Positions 27,301-36,902 of a stretch of 64,000 bases of DNA are shown piece after piece. This stretch comes from Puniceibacterium sp. IMCC21224 (GTDB lineage Bacteria; Pseudomonadota; Alphaproteobacteria; Rhodobacterales; Rhodobacteraceae). Made by a program: the position numbers and the translations under genes. Positions within the stretch are counted from its first letter, which is position 1; the number at the start of each line of letters is the position of its first letter. The stretch covers positions 2,046,001 through 2,110,000 of the forward strand of contig NZ_LDPY01000001.1 in assembly GCF_001038505.1 (NCBI RefSeq). Reading direction: 5' to 3'. The notes beneath the pieces are model-generated. The model did no database searches, was not told the DNA's origin, and saw only the letters and a list, made by a program, of their open reading frames with translations.

Positions 27301-28997
27301 ATGGCTGACAACCTTTCGCTTCGCACGGGCGGGCATATCCTTGCTGATCAGCTCAGGGTACTTGGCGCCGATACCGTCTTTTGCGTTCCGGGAGAGAGTT
27401 TTCTTGATCTGCTGACGGGCTCTTTGATCACACAGATCACATTCGCACCGTTGTGTGCCGTCACTAAGGCTGCGCGGCCAATATGGCCGATGCCTATGGC
27501 AAGATGACCGGCAAACCGGGGATCTGTGCTGTGACGCGCGGGCCGGGGGCGACCAACGCCTCGAACTGGGTGCATACTGCGTTTCAGGATTCCACGCCGA
27601 TGATTTTGCTGATCGGTCAGGCTGGGCGCGACATGGCGGATCGCGAAGTCTTTCAAGAGATGGACTACCGGCAGGTGTTCGGGCAGATGGCGAAATGGGT
27701 GGCGCAGATTGACGACGCCAGCCGCATTCCCGAATACATGTCGCGTGCATGGAAAACCGCGCTCTCCGGTCGGCCGGGGCCGGTGGTTCTGGCGCTGCCC
27801 GAGGACATGTTGACCGACGCGGTTGCGGTTGCTGACTTAACCCCGACGCAGCATGCGGTATCCGCGCCGACCCCTGCGGCGATTGCCGATCTGGGCGCGC
27901 GTCTGGCGCAGGCGCAGAACCCGATGATGATGGTGGTGGGTGGTCCGGGATGGAGCGCGGAAACCGCACAACGCGCGATGGACTTTGCCGAACGCATGGG
28001 CCTGCCGGTTGTCACCAGTTTCCGCTGCCAGGATTATGTCGACAACGCACATCCCAACTATGTTGGTGTGCTGGGAATTGCGCCGATTCCGACCCTGCGT
28101 AAACGGATTGCCGAAGAGGTCGATCTGCTGATCGTTGTCGGATCCCGGCTGGGTGAGATGACAACACAGGGCTATTCTCTGATCGACATTCCCGATCCGC
28201 AGATGGCGTTTGTGCATGTGCATCCAGGGGCCGAGGATCTGGGCCATGTCTACAACCCGGCATTGTCGATCCAGTCCGGTGCCGCCGCGTTTTTCGAGGC
28301 GCTGAGCGCGCTTCCCGATGGTGACGGAAAAGCACGCCGCGCCGATTGGATTGCAGGGCAGCGCGCAGAATACGAGGCGTTTCAGCAGCCAACCGACGTG
28401 CCGGGGGATCTGAACATGGGCCAGGTGATTGCGCAAATCACCAGCACGATGCCCCAGGATACCATATTCACCAACGGGGCAGGGAACTATACCGTTTGGC
28501 TGCACCGGTTCCACCGTCATTGCGCGTATCGCACGCAACTGGCACCAACCAGCGGTTCGATGGGCTATTCCGTGCCCGCTGCTGTCGCGGCCAAGATTAT
28601 CGCACCGGAACGACCCGTTATCAGTGTCGCCGGGGACCGATGCTTTTTGATGACCGCGCAGGAAATGGCCACGGCGCGGAAATACGGCGCCGACGTGATC
28701 TATCTGGTGGTCAACAACGGCATGTCGGGCACAATCCGCATGCATCAAGAGCGCCACCACCCGGATCGCACGATGGCCACCGATTTGTGGAATCCCGATT
28801 TTGTCGCTTATGCCGCCTCCTTTGGTATCAAGGGGGAGCGTGTGACCGTCACGGCGGATTTCCCGGCGGCGCTCGAACGGGCCCGCGGCGCGGCGGGTGG
28901 CTATCTGATCGAATTGGTTGTTGATCAACAGGCGCTGACACCGACCCAAACGTTGTCCGGGGCAACCGCCCAAGGTCTCAGCACGGCGACCACTTGA
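27301..28997 (+). pseudogene. Thiamine-diphosphate enzyme (acetolactate-synthase-like), broken
   Basis: An intact homologue would be a ~560-residue ThDP-dependent enzyme with three domains. The N-terminus (MADNLSLRTGGHILADQLRV) runs in one frame to LLTG, where a single missing G at about 27414 shifts the frame; the original frame then reads GLFDHTDHIRTVVCRH followed by TAA at 27465-27467 where the family has the catalytic Glu, and continues intact (ANMADAYGKMTGKPG…, GDRCFL and VVNNG in the ThDP-binding domain) to 28997. Translation could restart at ATG 27483, but without the Glu and first helices the enzyme should be inactive. The exact substrate is unknown; its neighbours are a TRAP transporter and a glutathione transferase. 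Confidence 0.85.
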
Positions 28998-29070
28998 TCC
29001 CGTCGCCTTTGAGAACGCCAAACAGACTGCGCGGATAGGGCCATGAATATCTACAATAAGGAAACGCCTG

Positions 29071-29700
29071 ATGATTGACCTTTATACCTGGACCACCCCC
29101 AATGGGCGCAAAATTTCGATCATGCTCGAAGAATTGGGCATCGACTATGCCGTGCATCCGGTCAATATCCAAGAGGGCGAACAGAACACCCCTGAGTTCC
29201 TGAGCATTGGTCCGAACAACAAGATCCCGGTGATCGTGGATCAGGATACCGGGCTATCGGTGATGGAAACCGGTGCGATCCTGATCTACCTCGCTGAAAA
29301 ATACGGAAAGTTTCTGCCGACGGATCCAATGGCGCGGGCCGAAGTCATGGAATGGCTGATGTGGCAAATGAGCGGACTTGGTCCGATGTGCGGTCAGGCG
29401 CATTATTATTTGCGCAACAACCCCGGCAAGGCGCCCCATACCGAAGACCGGTTGCGGGCCGAGGTTGCCCGGCTTTACAAGGTGCTGGACACGCGACTAG
29501 AGGGGCGGGAATTCATCTGCGCCGACTATTCGATTGCCGACATGGCCTGCTGGCCTTGGGTGTCGCGCTATGAGTGGCATCAGGTCAATCTGGCCGACCA
29601 TCCCAACGTTCGCGCCTGGTATCAGCGTCTTTTGCAGCGCAAGGCGGTGCAAAAAGGCTATCATGTGCCTAAAAACGTTGGAGAAATTCCCTCTGGCTAA
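29071..29700 (+). CDS. Glutathione S-transferase family protein (YfcG-like)
   Basis: A 209-residue soluble GST-fold protein. The N-terminal thioredoxin-like domain starts IDLYTWTTPNGRKISIMLEE, with the Thr-x-Asn-Gly pattern of the Nu/YfcG class rather than a catalytic Cys or Tyr, then NKIPVIVD (cis-Pro) and the glutathione-binding METGAILIYLAEKYG. The C-terminal helical domain contains FICADYSIADMACWPWV. YfcG-type enzymes reduce disulfides using two glutathiones. It follows the broken ThDP gene by 73 bases and may be in the same transcript. Confidence 0.88.
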   Translation: MIDLYTWTTPNGRKISIMLEELGIDYAVHPVNIQEGEQNTPEFLSIGPNNKIPVIVDQDTGLSVMETGAILIYLAEKYGKFLPTDPMARAEVMEWLMWQMSGLGPMCGQAHYYLRNNPGKAPHTEDRLRAEVARLYKVLDTRLEGREFICADYSIADMACWPWVSRYEWHQVNLADHPNVRAWYQRLLQRKAVQKGYHVPKNVGEIPSG

Positions 29701-29785
29701 GGGCGTCGCCCTGACCGCACAAAGTGAGATAGCGGTCCAACCGTCGTCGCCATAGGTGTGGTAGGAGGTGGCGCAGTCGTCGGGG

Positions 29786-31102
29786 TCAATCTGGTCCGGC
29801 GTCTCTGTCCCGCAATCCGCTGCGCTGGATCTTGGCGTTCAAAGTCCGGCGCGGAATCCCAAGCTGAGCCGCGGCGGCGGCGGTGTTGCCGTGGCACTGA
29901 TCCAGCACTCGCGCAATTTCAAGCGCCTCGAATTGTTCGACCTTTTCGCGCAGTGTGCCGGTCTGGGTGATGGCTGTGACCGCCCCCGTGCCGCCCAGCC
30001 CCAGCACCTGACGTTGGGCGGCCTGACGCAGTTCGTGGCAATTTCCCGGCCAATGGTGCCGTTGCAAGGCCTTGCGTTCGGAAAAACTCAGGCCCGGCGC
30101 CGTCAGGTCATGGCGCGTGGCAGCTTGTTGCATGAAATGGGCATAGAGTTCGGGAATGTCCGCAGGCATTTCGCGCAGGGCGGGCAGGGTGATTTCAACC
30201 CCGGCCAAGCGATAAAACAGATCTTCGCGGAACTGGCCTAGGGCGATCTGGTCGCGCAGATCGGTGCCAGAGGCCGCGATGACGCGAATATCGACGCCGC
30301 GCGGCGCGCCGCCACCAACCGGTTCGACCACGCGGGTTTGCAGCAGGCGCAGCAGCTTGGGTTGCAGACCGCGCGGAAGATCGTCGATCTGATCAAGAAA
30401 CAGCGTGCCGCCATCGGCCTGTTCGATGCGCCCAGTCACATCGCTGCCGTCATCGCGCAGTTTGCCAAATAGGTCTGCCTCGGTTCCGGTTTCGGGCAGG
30501 CTGGCGCAGTTGACGGTCACAAACGGGCCATTCCCGCGTCGGCCCGAGCGGTGGAGCAGGCGCGCCGCCAGATCCTTGCCGGTGCCGGTTTCACCCTGCA
30601 CGATGACGTCGACATCCAGTGGCCCGATCCGGGTCAGTTTTTCGCGCACCAGCGTAATCGCGGTGCTGGTGCCCAACAGATCGCCATGCTGCATCCGCAG
30701 GCTTTGGCGCAGTATGGCATTTTCTGCCTCCAGCCGCGACAATTGCAGGGTACGCGCCACAACCGTCAACAGGTGGTCAGCGTCATAAGGCTTTTCCAGA
30801 AAATCCTGCGCGCCGCCCTGCATGGCGCGCACCGCCTGACCGACATCCCCATGTCCGGTCAACAGCACCAGGGGCACGTCGCAGTCATGGCCGCGCAAGG
30901 CCTCAAGAAAGGCAATTCCGTCCAGACCGGGCATCCGCAGATCGCTCAGGATCATTTGCGGCCTGTCCCCGCCCAGTGCGTTCAGCGCTTCCTGGCCGCT
31001 TTCAAACCCGACGGGATCATACCCGGCAGCATCCATAAGATCGCACAGCCCGATGCGGTGATCGCTGTCGTCATCGACAACCCAGATCCGCGCGCGGCTC
31101 AT
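29786..31102 (-). CDS. DctD-like response regulator lacking the GAFTGA loop
   Basis: This 438-residue NtrC-family regulator has a receiver domain (acidic DDD at 10-12, phospho-acceptor Asp54, Lys near 104), an AAA+ domain with Walker A GETGTGKD (170-177), and a C-terminal Fis-type helix-turn-helix (NTAAAAAQLGIPRRTLNAKI). The sigma-54-contacting GAFTGA loop is absent: the expected site (~214-224) reads KLRDDGSDVTG. Walker B is LFLDQ (Asp237-Gln238) instead of the usual Asp-Glu, so ATP hydrolysis may be weak. It overlaps the kinase gene by four bases. It probably controls the adjoining TAXI-TRAP operon or the dctPQM operon. Confidence 0.88.
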   Translation of the reverse strand: MSRARIWVVDDDSDHRIGLCDLMDAAGYDPVGFESGQEALNALGGDRPQMILSDLRMPGLDGIAFLEALRGHDCDVPLVLLTGHGDVGQAVRAMQGGAQDFLEKPYDADHLLTVVARTLQLSRLEAENAILRQSLRMQHGDLLGTSTAITLVREKLTRIGPLDVDVIVQGETGTGKDLAARLLHRSGRRGNGPFVTVNCASLPETGTEADLFGKLRDDGSDVTGRIEQADGGTLFLDQIDDLPRGLQPKLLRLLQTRVVEPVGGGAPRGVDIRVIAASGTDLRDQIALGQFREDLFYRLAGVEITLPALREMPADIPELYAHFMQQAATRHDLTAPGLSFSERKALQRHHWPGNCHELRQAAQRQVLGLGGTGAVTAITQTGTLREKVEQFEALEIARVLDQCHGNTAAAAAQLGIPRRTLNAKIQRSGLRDRDAGPD

Positions 31103-32907
31103 GCGGCTGCGACGCTTGGCATGGTGGCGCGGGGCAGGCTCACAGTGACGCGAGTGCCGCCCGAATCGGACGCGGTGATCTGCATGGTGCCGCCGAATTC
31201 CCCAAGGATCGTGCGACAGATCGACAAGCCAAGGCCCAGACCATCGCCCGATTGCTTGCTGCTAAAGAATGGCTCTCCAATCTTGTCTAGGATGTCTGAG
31301 GAGATGCCAGATCCGTTGTCTGTTACCGCGACCTGCACATGCTGGCTGTCACTGATCATGGAAACCTGAACCTGCCCGCCGGGCCGGGTTTTGCCGTTTT
31401 CCAGCAGCAGGGCATCCAGCGCATTGAGCAGCAGATTGACAAACACCTGTTCGAGCCGAACCATGCCCGCCATGACATCCGGCGCATCCCCATCCGGCGA
31501 GAAAAATACGACCTCGACGCCCATCCCCTGCGCGCGGTGCCGCACAAGGTCGATGGCGTTTTCCACCGGAGCGTCGATGCGGATGCGTGACAGGCTGCCG
31601 GATTCCCGACGGCCAAAGCTTTTGAGATGTTTGATCGTGCGCAGCATCCGCCGGATATGTTTGCGGGCGGTTTCGATACGGGTGCTGGTGCCCTCATCGC
31701 TGTGATGGGCGCGCAGGGCGGCGGCGGCCAGTGTCGCCTCCATCGCCGCCAGCGGTTGGCTGATCTCATGCGCGATGGCGGTCGACATCCGGCCAAGGGC
31801 CGCCATTTTTTCGGCGTGAATCAGCGCCTCTTGGGTGTTGCGTAACTCTGCCTCGGCGGCGATGCGGATGTCGACCTCCTGTGCCAGTTCGCGAGTGCGC
31901 CGTTCAACCTGCGCCTCCAGCAAACGCCCCTGCCGCAGCCGCATCCCGATCAGTCGCCGCCGTTGGATCAGCGTCTGACCCAGCAGAAACGCCGCGACCG
32001 TCGCCAGTGCCGAAAATGCCGCCACGCTCCAGGCGAGGGTCAGTGTATTGGTCAGCGTACCGGCCAGCAGGATCATCCAACCGTCCTGCGGCAGCGGCAG
32101 GCTGCGCACCAACCGCCGATCATCACCCAGACGCAACGGCCCGGGGGCAGACAGGTCAGGCTGGCCGCTGCCAAGCAGGGCGTTGTCTGCCGTCAGCGAT
32201 ATGCCGTCGTAGCGTCGCGTGGTCTGGATCCGTTCGAGCGCGGGCGCGGGCAACTTATATAGCGGTTTATAGAGCCAGTCGGCCTGACCGCTTAGAAACA
32301 CGATGCCATCTGCGTCAACCAGCGCGGTCAGCGCGTTGGTGCTGCGCCAGGCCTGTTGCAGTTCCAGCAACTCGACCTTGACCACCATGACGGCGCGGTG
32401 CCCGTCCGGCAGGTCGATGCGCGTTGACATGAAATACCCCGGACGCCCGGTGGTGACGCCAATGGCGTAGAAACGGCCAAGGCCCGTCTGCATCGCATCG
32501 CCGAAATAGGGGCGAAAGCTGTAATCATAGCCGACAAAGCTGCCAGCCTCGTTCCAGTTGCTTGACGCGATGGTGGTGCCTGACTGGTCCAGTAAATAGA
32601 GCTGAGATGCACCGGATTCCGCCGCTATCGTTTCGAGGTAGCGGTTGGCGGCATCAATCGTTGCGGGGGTGTCAGGCGCGGTAACGACCCGGCTGATGCG
32701 GATGTCATGGCCCGCGACCTGCGGCAAATAGCGAAAGCGGTCGATTTCTGCCGCGATGGCGCGCTGGGTCAGGATCAGCGACTGGTCCAGCCGTTCAGCC
32801 AATCGCGCCTGCGCGATGCGAAGCGCCACAGTCCCGGCCACTGTCGCAGACAGTAGCGACAGGCATAGCACAACAGCCACGTATTTGGGTCGGATCAGCG
32901 TTTTCAT
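31099..32907 (-). CDS. DctB-like sensor histidine kinase
   Basis: A 602-residue membrane kinase. It has an N-terminal helix (residues ~8-30), a periplasmic double-Cache-like sensor domain (SQLYLLDQSGTTIASSNWN, GYDYSFRPYFGDAM, FYAIGVTTGRPGYFMS) as in DctB dicarboxylate sensors, a second helix at ~283-315, a coiled linker, the HisKA H-box (AHEISQPLAAME), and an ATPase domain with N-box (VFVNLLLNALDALL) and G-boxes (DNGSGIS, GDGLGLGLSI). Substrate in the periplasm should switch phosphorylation of the regulator encoded next, with which it overlaps by four bases. It starts seven bases after the DUF1850 gene, so it lies in the transporter operon. Confidence 0.9.
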   Translation of the reverse strand: MKTLIRPKYVAVVLCLSLLSATVAGTVALRIAQARLAERLDQSLILTQRAIAAEIDRFRYLPQVAGHDIRISRVVTAPDTPATIDAANRYLETIAAESGASQLYLLDQSGTTIASSNWNEAGSFVGYDYSFRPYFGDAMQTGLGRFYAIGVTTGRPGYFMSTRIDLPDGHRAVMVVKVELLELQQAWRSTNALTALVDADGIVFLSGQADWLYKPLYKLPAPALERIQTTRRYDGISLTADNALLGSGQPDLSAPGPLRLGDDRRLVRSLPLPQDGWMILLAGTLTNTLTLAWSVAAFSALATVAAFLLGQTLIQRRRLIGMRLRQGRLLEAQVERRTRELAQEVDIRIAAEAELRNTQEALIHAEKMAALGRMSTAIAHEISQPLAAMEATLAAAALRAHHSDEGTSTRIETARKHIRRMLRTIKHLKSFGRRESGSLSRIRIDAPVENAIDLVRHRAQGMGVEVVFFSPDGDAPDVMAGMVRLEQVFVNLLLNALDALLLENGKTRPGGQVQVSMISDSQHVQVAVTDNGSGISSDILDKIGEPFFSSKQSGDGLGLGLSICRTILGEFGGTMQITASDSGGTRVTVSLPRATMPSVAAA

Positions 32908-32914
32908 GACTGGC

Positions 32915-33316
32915 CTAGTCTGGCAGTCGCTTGGACAAAATCAATGCCTGTTCTGTCACGACACCGCAGGGGGCCACCGTGATGGGCGCCTGCGCCTGCG
33001 CGCCGATCTCGTGGCAGGCGCCATCGGCGCAGAGGGTCCATGGGCTGACCGTCCTACCCGACGCGGCAAGCGTCAGCGACGACACAGTAAACGTGCTGTT
33101 GGACACCCACCAGCCATCGCGCAAAACGGCGTCGGGTGCAGGCTCCATCCCGGCGCCCGATCCCTTGATCCGCGAGGATTGCAGCGTGAGGCGGGTATCG
33201 CTGATCAACCAGCTTTCTTGCCATTCGACCTTTTCGACCGAATGCGTCCAGGCCAGGGTAAATTCTGGCCCGGACAGGTGTAGTAGCATGGCCCCGACAG
33301 CCAGGCAGGTGTTCAC
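32915..33316 (-). CDS. DUF1850 domain protein of TAXI-TRAP systems
   Basis: A 133-residue protein whose FTLAWTHSVEKVEWQESWLI segment is the mark of DUF1850, a family almost always encoded beside TRAP transporters of the fused, TAXI type. The N-terminus is weakly hydrophobic and may be a signal peptide; there are three Cys in the C-terminal half (LCADGACHE and APCGVV). Its function is unknown, presumably at or outside the membrane with the permease. It overlaps the fused permease gene by four bases. Confidence 0.85.
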   Translation of the reverse strand: MNTCLAVGAMLLHLSGPEFTLAWTHSVEKVEWQESWLISDTRLTLQSSRIKGSGAGMEPAPDAVLRDGWWVSNSTFTVSSLTLAASGRTVSPWTLCADGACHEIGAQAQAPITVAPCGVVTEQALILSKRLPD

Positions 33317-35388
33317 GCTGCGACCGCCTTGCGATTGCGCAGAACAATCAGACCGATCACCACCGCCGCGAGGGCAAAGCCGATCTCGTCCGTCATTGGC
33401 AGCGCCGCGATCAGGGTAAAGGCCGCAACCACAGCAAGTGCGCGCAGCGGCCAGCCAAGCGGGCGACCAACCCAGCCGATCACCGCAGCCCCCCAGAGGC
33501 CAATGGACAGCACCGCCTTAACCACGATGTAAGCCACGGCAGGCCAGTACCCGATGGAGTCGGCCAGCGGTCCACCAGCCTGAAGCATCAGCGCCGGTGT
33601 GTATACTGCCATGAAGGGGATGACAAAGCCGGCCGCGGCGACCTTGATCGCTTCGAACGAGATTTTCAGCCCGCTCTCTTTGGCGATTGGTGCGGCGGCA
33701 AAGCAGGCCAGCGCCACAGGTGGCGTCAGATCCGCCAGAATGCCAAAGTAGAAGACAAACATGTGACTGACGATCAGCGGCACACCCAGGGCCAGCAGTG
33801 CCGGGCCGGCGATGGACGAGGTGATGATATAGTTCGGGATCGTCGGGATGCCCATGCCCAGCAGAATGCAGGTGAACATGGTCAGAACGAGGCTTAGAAA
33901 CAGGCTCGATTGTCCGACTGACACAATGAACTGACCAAAGGTGTTGGCAGCCCCGGTCAGGGTCATGGTGCCGATGATCACACCGACCAGTGCACAGGCG
34001 ACACCGACGGGCAGGGCGGTCCGCGCCCCTTCGGCCAGCGAATCCCGGCACAGGATTAGCGTTTCACGGCCGCCTTTGCTGAACGCGCACCATGCGATCA
34101 GAACAACCAGCGCCGCGACCAGCACATTGATCCCGAATTGCAGGAAACCTGCCGCCACCAGCCCGAGGCACATCCAGAAGATCACCCGCATCGTCCCTGC
34201 AGGCAGACCCAGTACAACCGACCCGCCAAGGATCAGCAAGACGGTCAGCCCCAGGCCGATGGTCCCGGCAAAGAGTGGCGTGTAGCCGCCAAACAGCAGG
34301 TAGATTAGCACCGCCAGCGGCACCAGCAGCATCCAGTTCTCGCGGATTGCGGCGCCGGCCGATGGAAGCTCGGCCCGGTTCAGGCCGCGCAGGCCATAGC
34401 GACCGGCCTCAAGATGCACCATCCAGAAGGCTGAGGCGAAATACAGGATCGCCGGGATCAGCGCCGCCTTGACCACCTCGACATACGGTACGTCCAGAGT
34501 CTCGGCCATGATGAACGCCACTGCGCCCATCACCGGTGGCATGATCTGGCCCCCCATCGACGCCGTGGATTCCACGCCGCCCGCAAAGGCGGCGCGATAG
34601 CCGAATTTTTTCATCAACGGGATAGTGAACTGGCCCGTGGTGACGACATTGGCCACGCCGGACCCCGAAATCGTACCCATCAGCCCCGATGACACCACGG
34701 CCACCTTGGCGGCACCACCTTGACGGTGGCCGAACAGACCCATCGCCACGTCGGTGAACAGCTTGATCATACCCGCGCGTTCCAGAAAACTGCCGAACAG
34801 GATAAACAGAAAGATGTAGGTTGATGAGACATACGTTGGGATGCCGTAAATCCCTTCGGTCCCATAGGCCATGTGATCCACGACCTGCGAAAAAGAATAG
34901 CCGCGATGGTTCAGCGGTGCGGGCAGATATTCGCCAAACAGGCAGTAGGCCAGAAATCCGCCCGCAATGATCGGGAGGGCAGGACCCATCATCGACCAGG
35001 CGGCGGAAAAGACCACGACCAGCGCCACGACGCCGAACACGATATCCATCGTCAGCGGGCGGCCAGCACGCAGGATAAGCGGCTGATATTCCCACCATTG
35101 ATACAGCGCGACCGCGACACCCGCCGCCGCAAAGGCCCAGGCCAGTGTCCGCACAGCCTGACCGGCACTGCGCCCGTAAGCCACAACAGGGAATGCCAGC
35201 AGGGTCAGAAATCCGACGTGAAAGGCGCGCGTGATCTGACTGGGCAGGTCAATCAAATGCGCGGCCGTGGCGATCTGGAACGTGGCAAATACGACGGCGA
35301 TCCAGAACAGGACACGTCCGGTCGCGTCCGCGCCAAAGGTGAAATCATGCCCGCCCTTGGGGGCAGGTGGAGTGGCTGTATCTGACAT
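33313..35388 (-). CDS. TRAP transporter fused permease (4TM/12TM)
   Basis: The 691-residue protein combines DctQ-like (about residues 1-190) and DctM-like (about 190-691) parts in one chain, as in TAXI-type TRAP systems. DctM hallmarks are GVANVVTTGQFTIPLMKKFGY, SMGGQIMPPVMGAVAFIMAE, and the C-terminal half GMGIPTIPNYIITSSIAGPAL and DLTPPVALACFAAAPIAKESG. It probably imports an organic acid or glutamate-like solute with sodium. It is preceded by the hairpin at 35419-35447 and overlaps the DUF1850 gene by four bases. Confidence 0.93.
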   Translation of the reverse strand: MSDTATPPAPKGGHDFTFGADATGRVLFWIAVVFATFQIATAAHLIDLPSQITRAFHVGFLTLLAFPVVAYGRSAGQAVRTLAWAFAAAGVAVALYQWWEYQPLILRAGRPLTMDIVFGVVALVVVFSAAWSMMGPALPIIAGGFLAYCLFGEYLPAPLNHRGYSFSQVVDHMAYGTEGIYGIPTYVSSTYIFLFILFGSFLERAGMIKLFTDVAMGLFGHRQGGAAKVAVVSSGLMGTISGSGVANVVTTGQFTIPLMKKFGYRAAFAGGVESTASMGGQIMPPVMGAVAFIMAETLDVPYVEVVKAALIPAILYFASAFWMVHLEAGRYGLRGLNRAELPSAGAAIRENWMLLVPLAVLIYLLFGGYTPLFAGTIGLGLTVLLILGGSVVLGLPAGTMRVIFWMCLGLVAAGFLQFGINVLVAALVVLIAWCAFSKGGRETLILCRDSLAEGARTALPVGVACALVGVIIGTMTLTGAANTFGQFIVSVGQSSLFLSLVLTMFTCILLGMGIPTIPNYIITSSIAGPALLALGVPLIVSHMFVFYFGILADLTPPVALACFAAAPIAKESGLKISFEAIKVAAAGFVIPFMAVYTPALMLQAGGPLADSIGYWPAVAYIVVKAVLSIGLWGAAVIGWVGRPLGWPLRALAVVAAFTLIAALPMTDEIGFALAAVVIGLIVLRNRKAVAA

Positions 35389-35418
35389 GGCATCCTCGGT
35401 CTGCGGAACGCGGAAAAA

Positions 35419-35447
35419 GGGCCGCGACGCATGGTACGTCGCGGCCC
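35419..35447 (-). terminator. Hairpin between TAXI binding protein and fused permease
   Basis: An 11-base-pair perfect stem (GGGCCGCGACG / CGTCGCGGCCC) with a 7-base loop lies 16 bases after the binding-protein stop codon (minus strand) and 31 bases before the permease start. On the minus strand it is followed by TTTTTCCG, so it can act as a partial terminator. It matches the position of hairpins in the other two TRAP operons. Confidence 0.75.
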
Positions 35448-35462
35448 CGATTTAGTGGCTGA

Positions 35463-36419
35463 TCAGTTGATCATGCCTTGTTCGCGATAGAACCGCTCGG
35501 CTCCGGGATGCAGCGGGATCGGCATGCCGCTCAGTGCATTCTCAAGTTTGATCTGTGCCGCCGCCTTGTGTGACGCCTCAAGCGTGTCGAGGTTTTCGAA
35601 CAGCAGTTTGGTCATCTGATATGCAACTTCATCGGTGACACCCTCGTGCGTGACGAGGAAGTTGGACACAGCCACGGTCGACACGTCTGCGGTCTGGCCG
35701 TCATAGGTGCCTGCCGGGATGGTCGCAGCAACATAGGGCGCGCCCAGCGTTGCAGCCACGTCGGCGGGAACTGCCACCACGTTCAGCGGCAGGGACGAGG
35801 CCAGATCGCGGATCGAAGCCACACCCAGACCGGCAGATTGCAGCGTCGCATCCAACTGGCGGTTCTTGATCAGTTCGACCGATTCCGCGAAGGGCAGGTA
35901 TTCGACCTTGCCCAGATCGTCATAGGACATATCCATGGCGCCAAAGATCGCACGTGCGTTCAGTTCGGTTCCCGAAGCAGGCGCACCCACGGACAGGCTC
36001 TTCCCTTTGAGGCCGGCAAAATCGGTGATGCCGCTTTCGGAGCTGGCCACGATCTGGATATAGTTCGGATAGATTGCTGCGATGCCGCGCAGGCGGTCGA
36101 GCTTGACCGGAAATCCGACGTCAGCATTACCTTCCCAAGCCAAGGCCACGGAATCGCCCAGCGCAAAGGCCAGTTCTCCGCGACCATCCTGAAGCAGGTT
36201 CAGGTTTTCAACCGACGCCTTGGTCGACTGAACCTGGGTGCGCACACCCTCGATATTCTCACCATAGATATTCGCCAGTCCGACGCCCAACGGGTAATAG
36301 ACACCCGAGGTGCCGCCCGTCAGGACGTTGACAAAATTCTGTGCGTTTGCAGCAAGCGGGGCTGTTGCCAGCACAGCCGTGACAGCACATCCGCGAAATG
36401 CGGTTTTCAGATTGATCAT
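35463..36419 (-). CDS. TAXI-family TRAP transporter binding protein
   Basis: A 318-residue periplasmic receptor with a signal peptide cleaved after ANA (residue ~26). The opening VNVLTGGTSGVYYPLGVGLANIY is the TAXI family signature, followed by STKASVENLNLLQDGRGELAF and LKGKSLSVGAPASGTELNARAI. TAXI receptors bind small anions such as glutamate or other carboxylates. GGAGGAAACC precedes the ATG. It is the first gene of a minus-strand operon: binding protein, hairpin, fused permease, DUF1850, kinase, regulator. Confidence 0.92.
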   Translation of the reverse strand: MINLKTAFRGCAVTAVLATAPLAANAQNFVNVLTGGTSGVYYPLGVGLANIYGENIEGVRTQVQSTKASVENLNLLQDGRGELAFALGDSVALAWEGNADVGFPVKLDRLRGIAAIYPNYIQIVASSESGITDFAGLKGKSLSVGAPASGTELNARAIFGAMDMSYDDLGKVEYLPFAESVELIKNRQLDATLQSAGLGVASIRDLASSLPLNVVAVPADVAATLGAPYVAATIPAGTYDGQTADVSTVAVSNFLVTHEGVTDEVAYQMTKLLFENLDTLEASHKAAAQIKLENALSGMPIPLHPGAERFYREQGMIN

Positions 36420-36902
36420 GGTTTCCTCCCAGAGATCCAGGGCAGTCCCGACCGGGCCGGGCTGCCAGTGCGGCGTTTGTCCTTCAGGGTTCGGTCATCT
36501 GGCAAGAAAAGTCGAGGGGGATAGGTAAAAGGTCTGGCTGAAACTGGCTTCTTTCGGGGCTGAAAATGGCCACAGTCAAAACGCGGACGCACAGATTGAC
36601 TGCCAGCCGGGGGGAATTGGACGGGACGAAATTACCGGCCTAGTTGAAATCTTCGGTAAAAATTGCCGTTTCTGTCAAAATTCTGGCTGTCGTTACGTCT
36701 GGTTTGCGGCCCATGGTTTTGCGTCGCCTGAACTGGGTTGGTATTGGCAGTGCCTGACCTGGAACGCGCTTGTCCCCTATGAAAGCGCTGCGTGGCGCAA
36801 CGCCCATCAAGTCTCGCGCGCGCCAAGACGTAAAACGAAGCTGTTGCGCAGGACGATGTCCTGGCTATGGTTGCCAGACGCCAGCCAGACTTAGGGACGC
36901 AG
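36420..36902. other. 483-base divergent intergenic region
   Basis: This gap between the TAXI-TRAP operon and the thioesterase gene should contain both promoters. I see no reading frame with family-like sequence, and no clear -35/-10 pair. On the minus strand a half-site TGTGCGTCCGCG (about 36585-36596) resembles one arm of the dctP-upstream palindromes, but the match is weak. Confidence 0.5.

Noticed and set aside
36585..36596. A DctD-type site upstream of the TAXI operon (TGTGCGTCCGCG on the minus strand)
   Set aside because: Only one arm matches the palindromes at 17228-17278, and the spacing differs.
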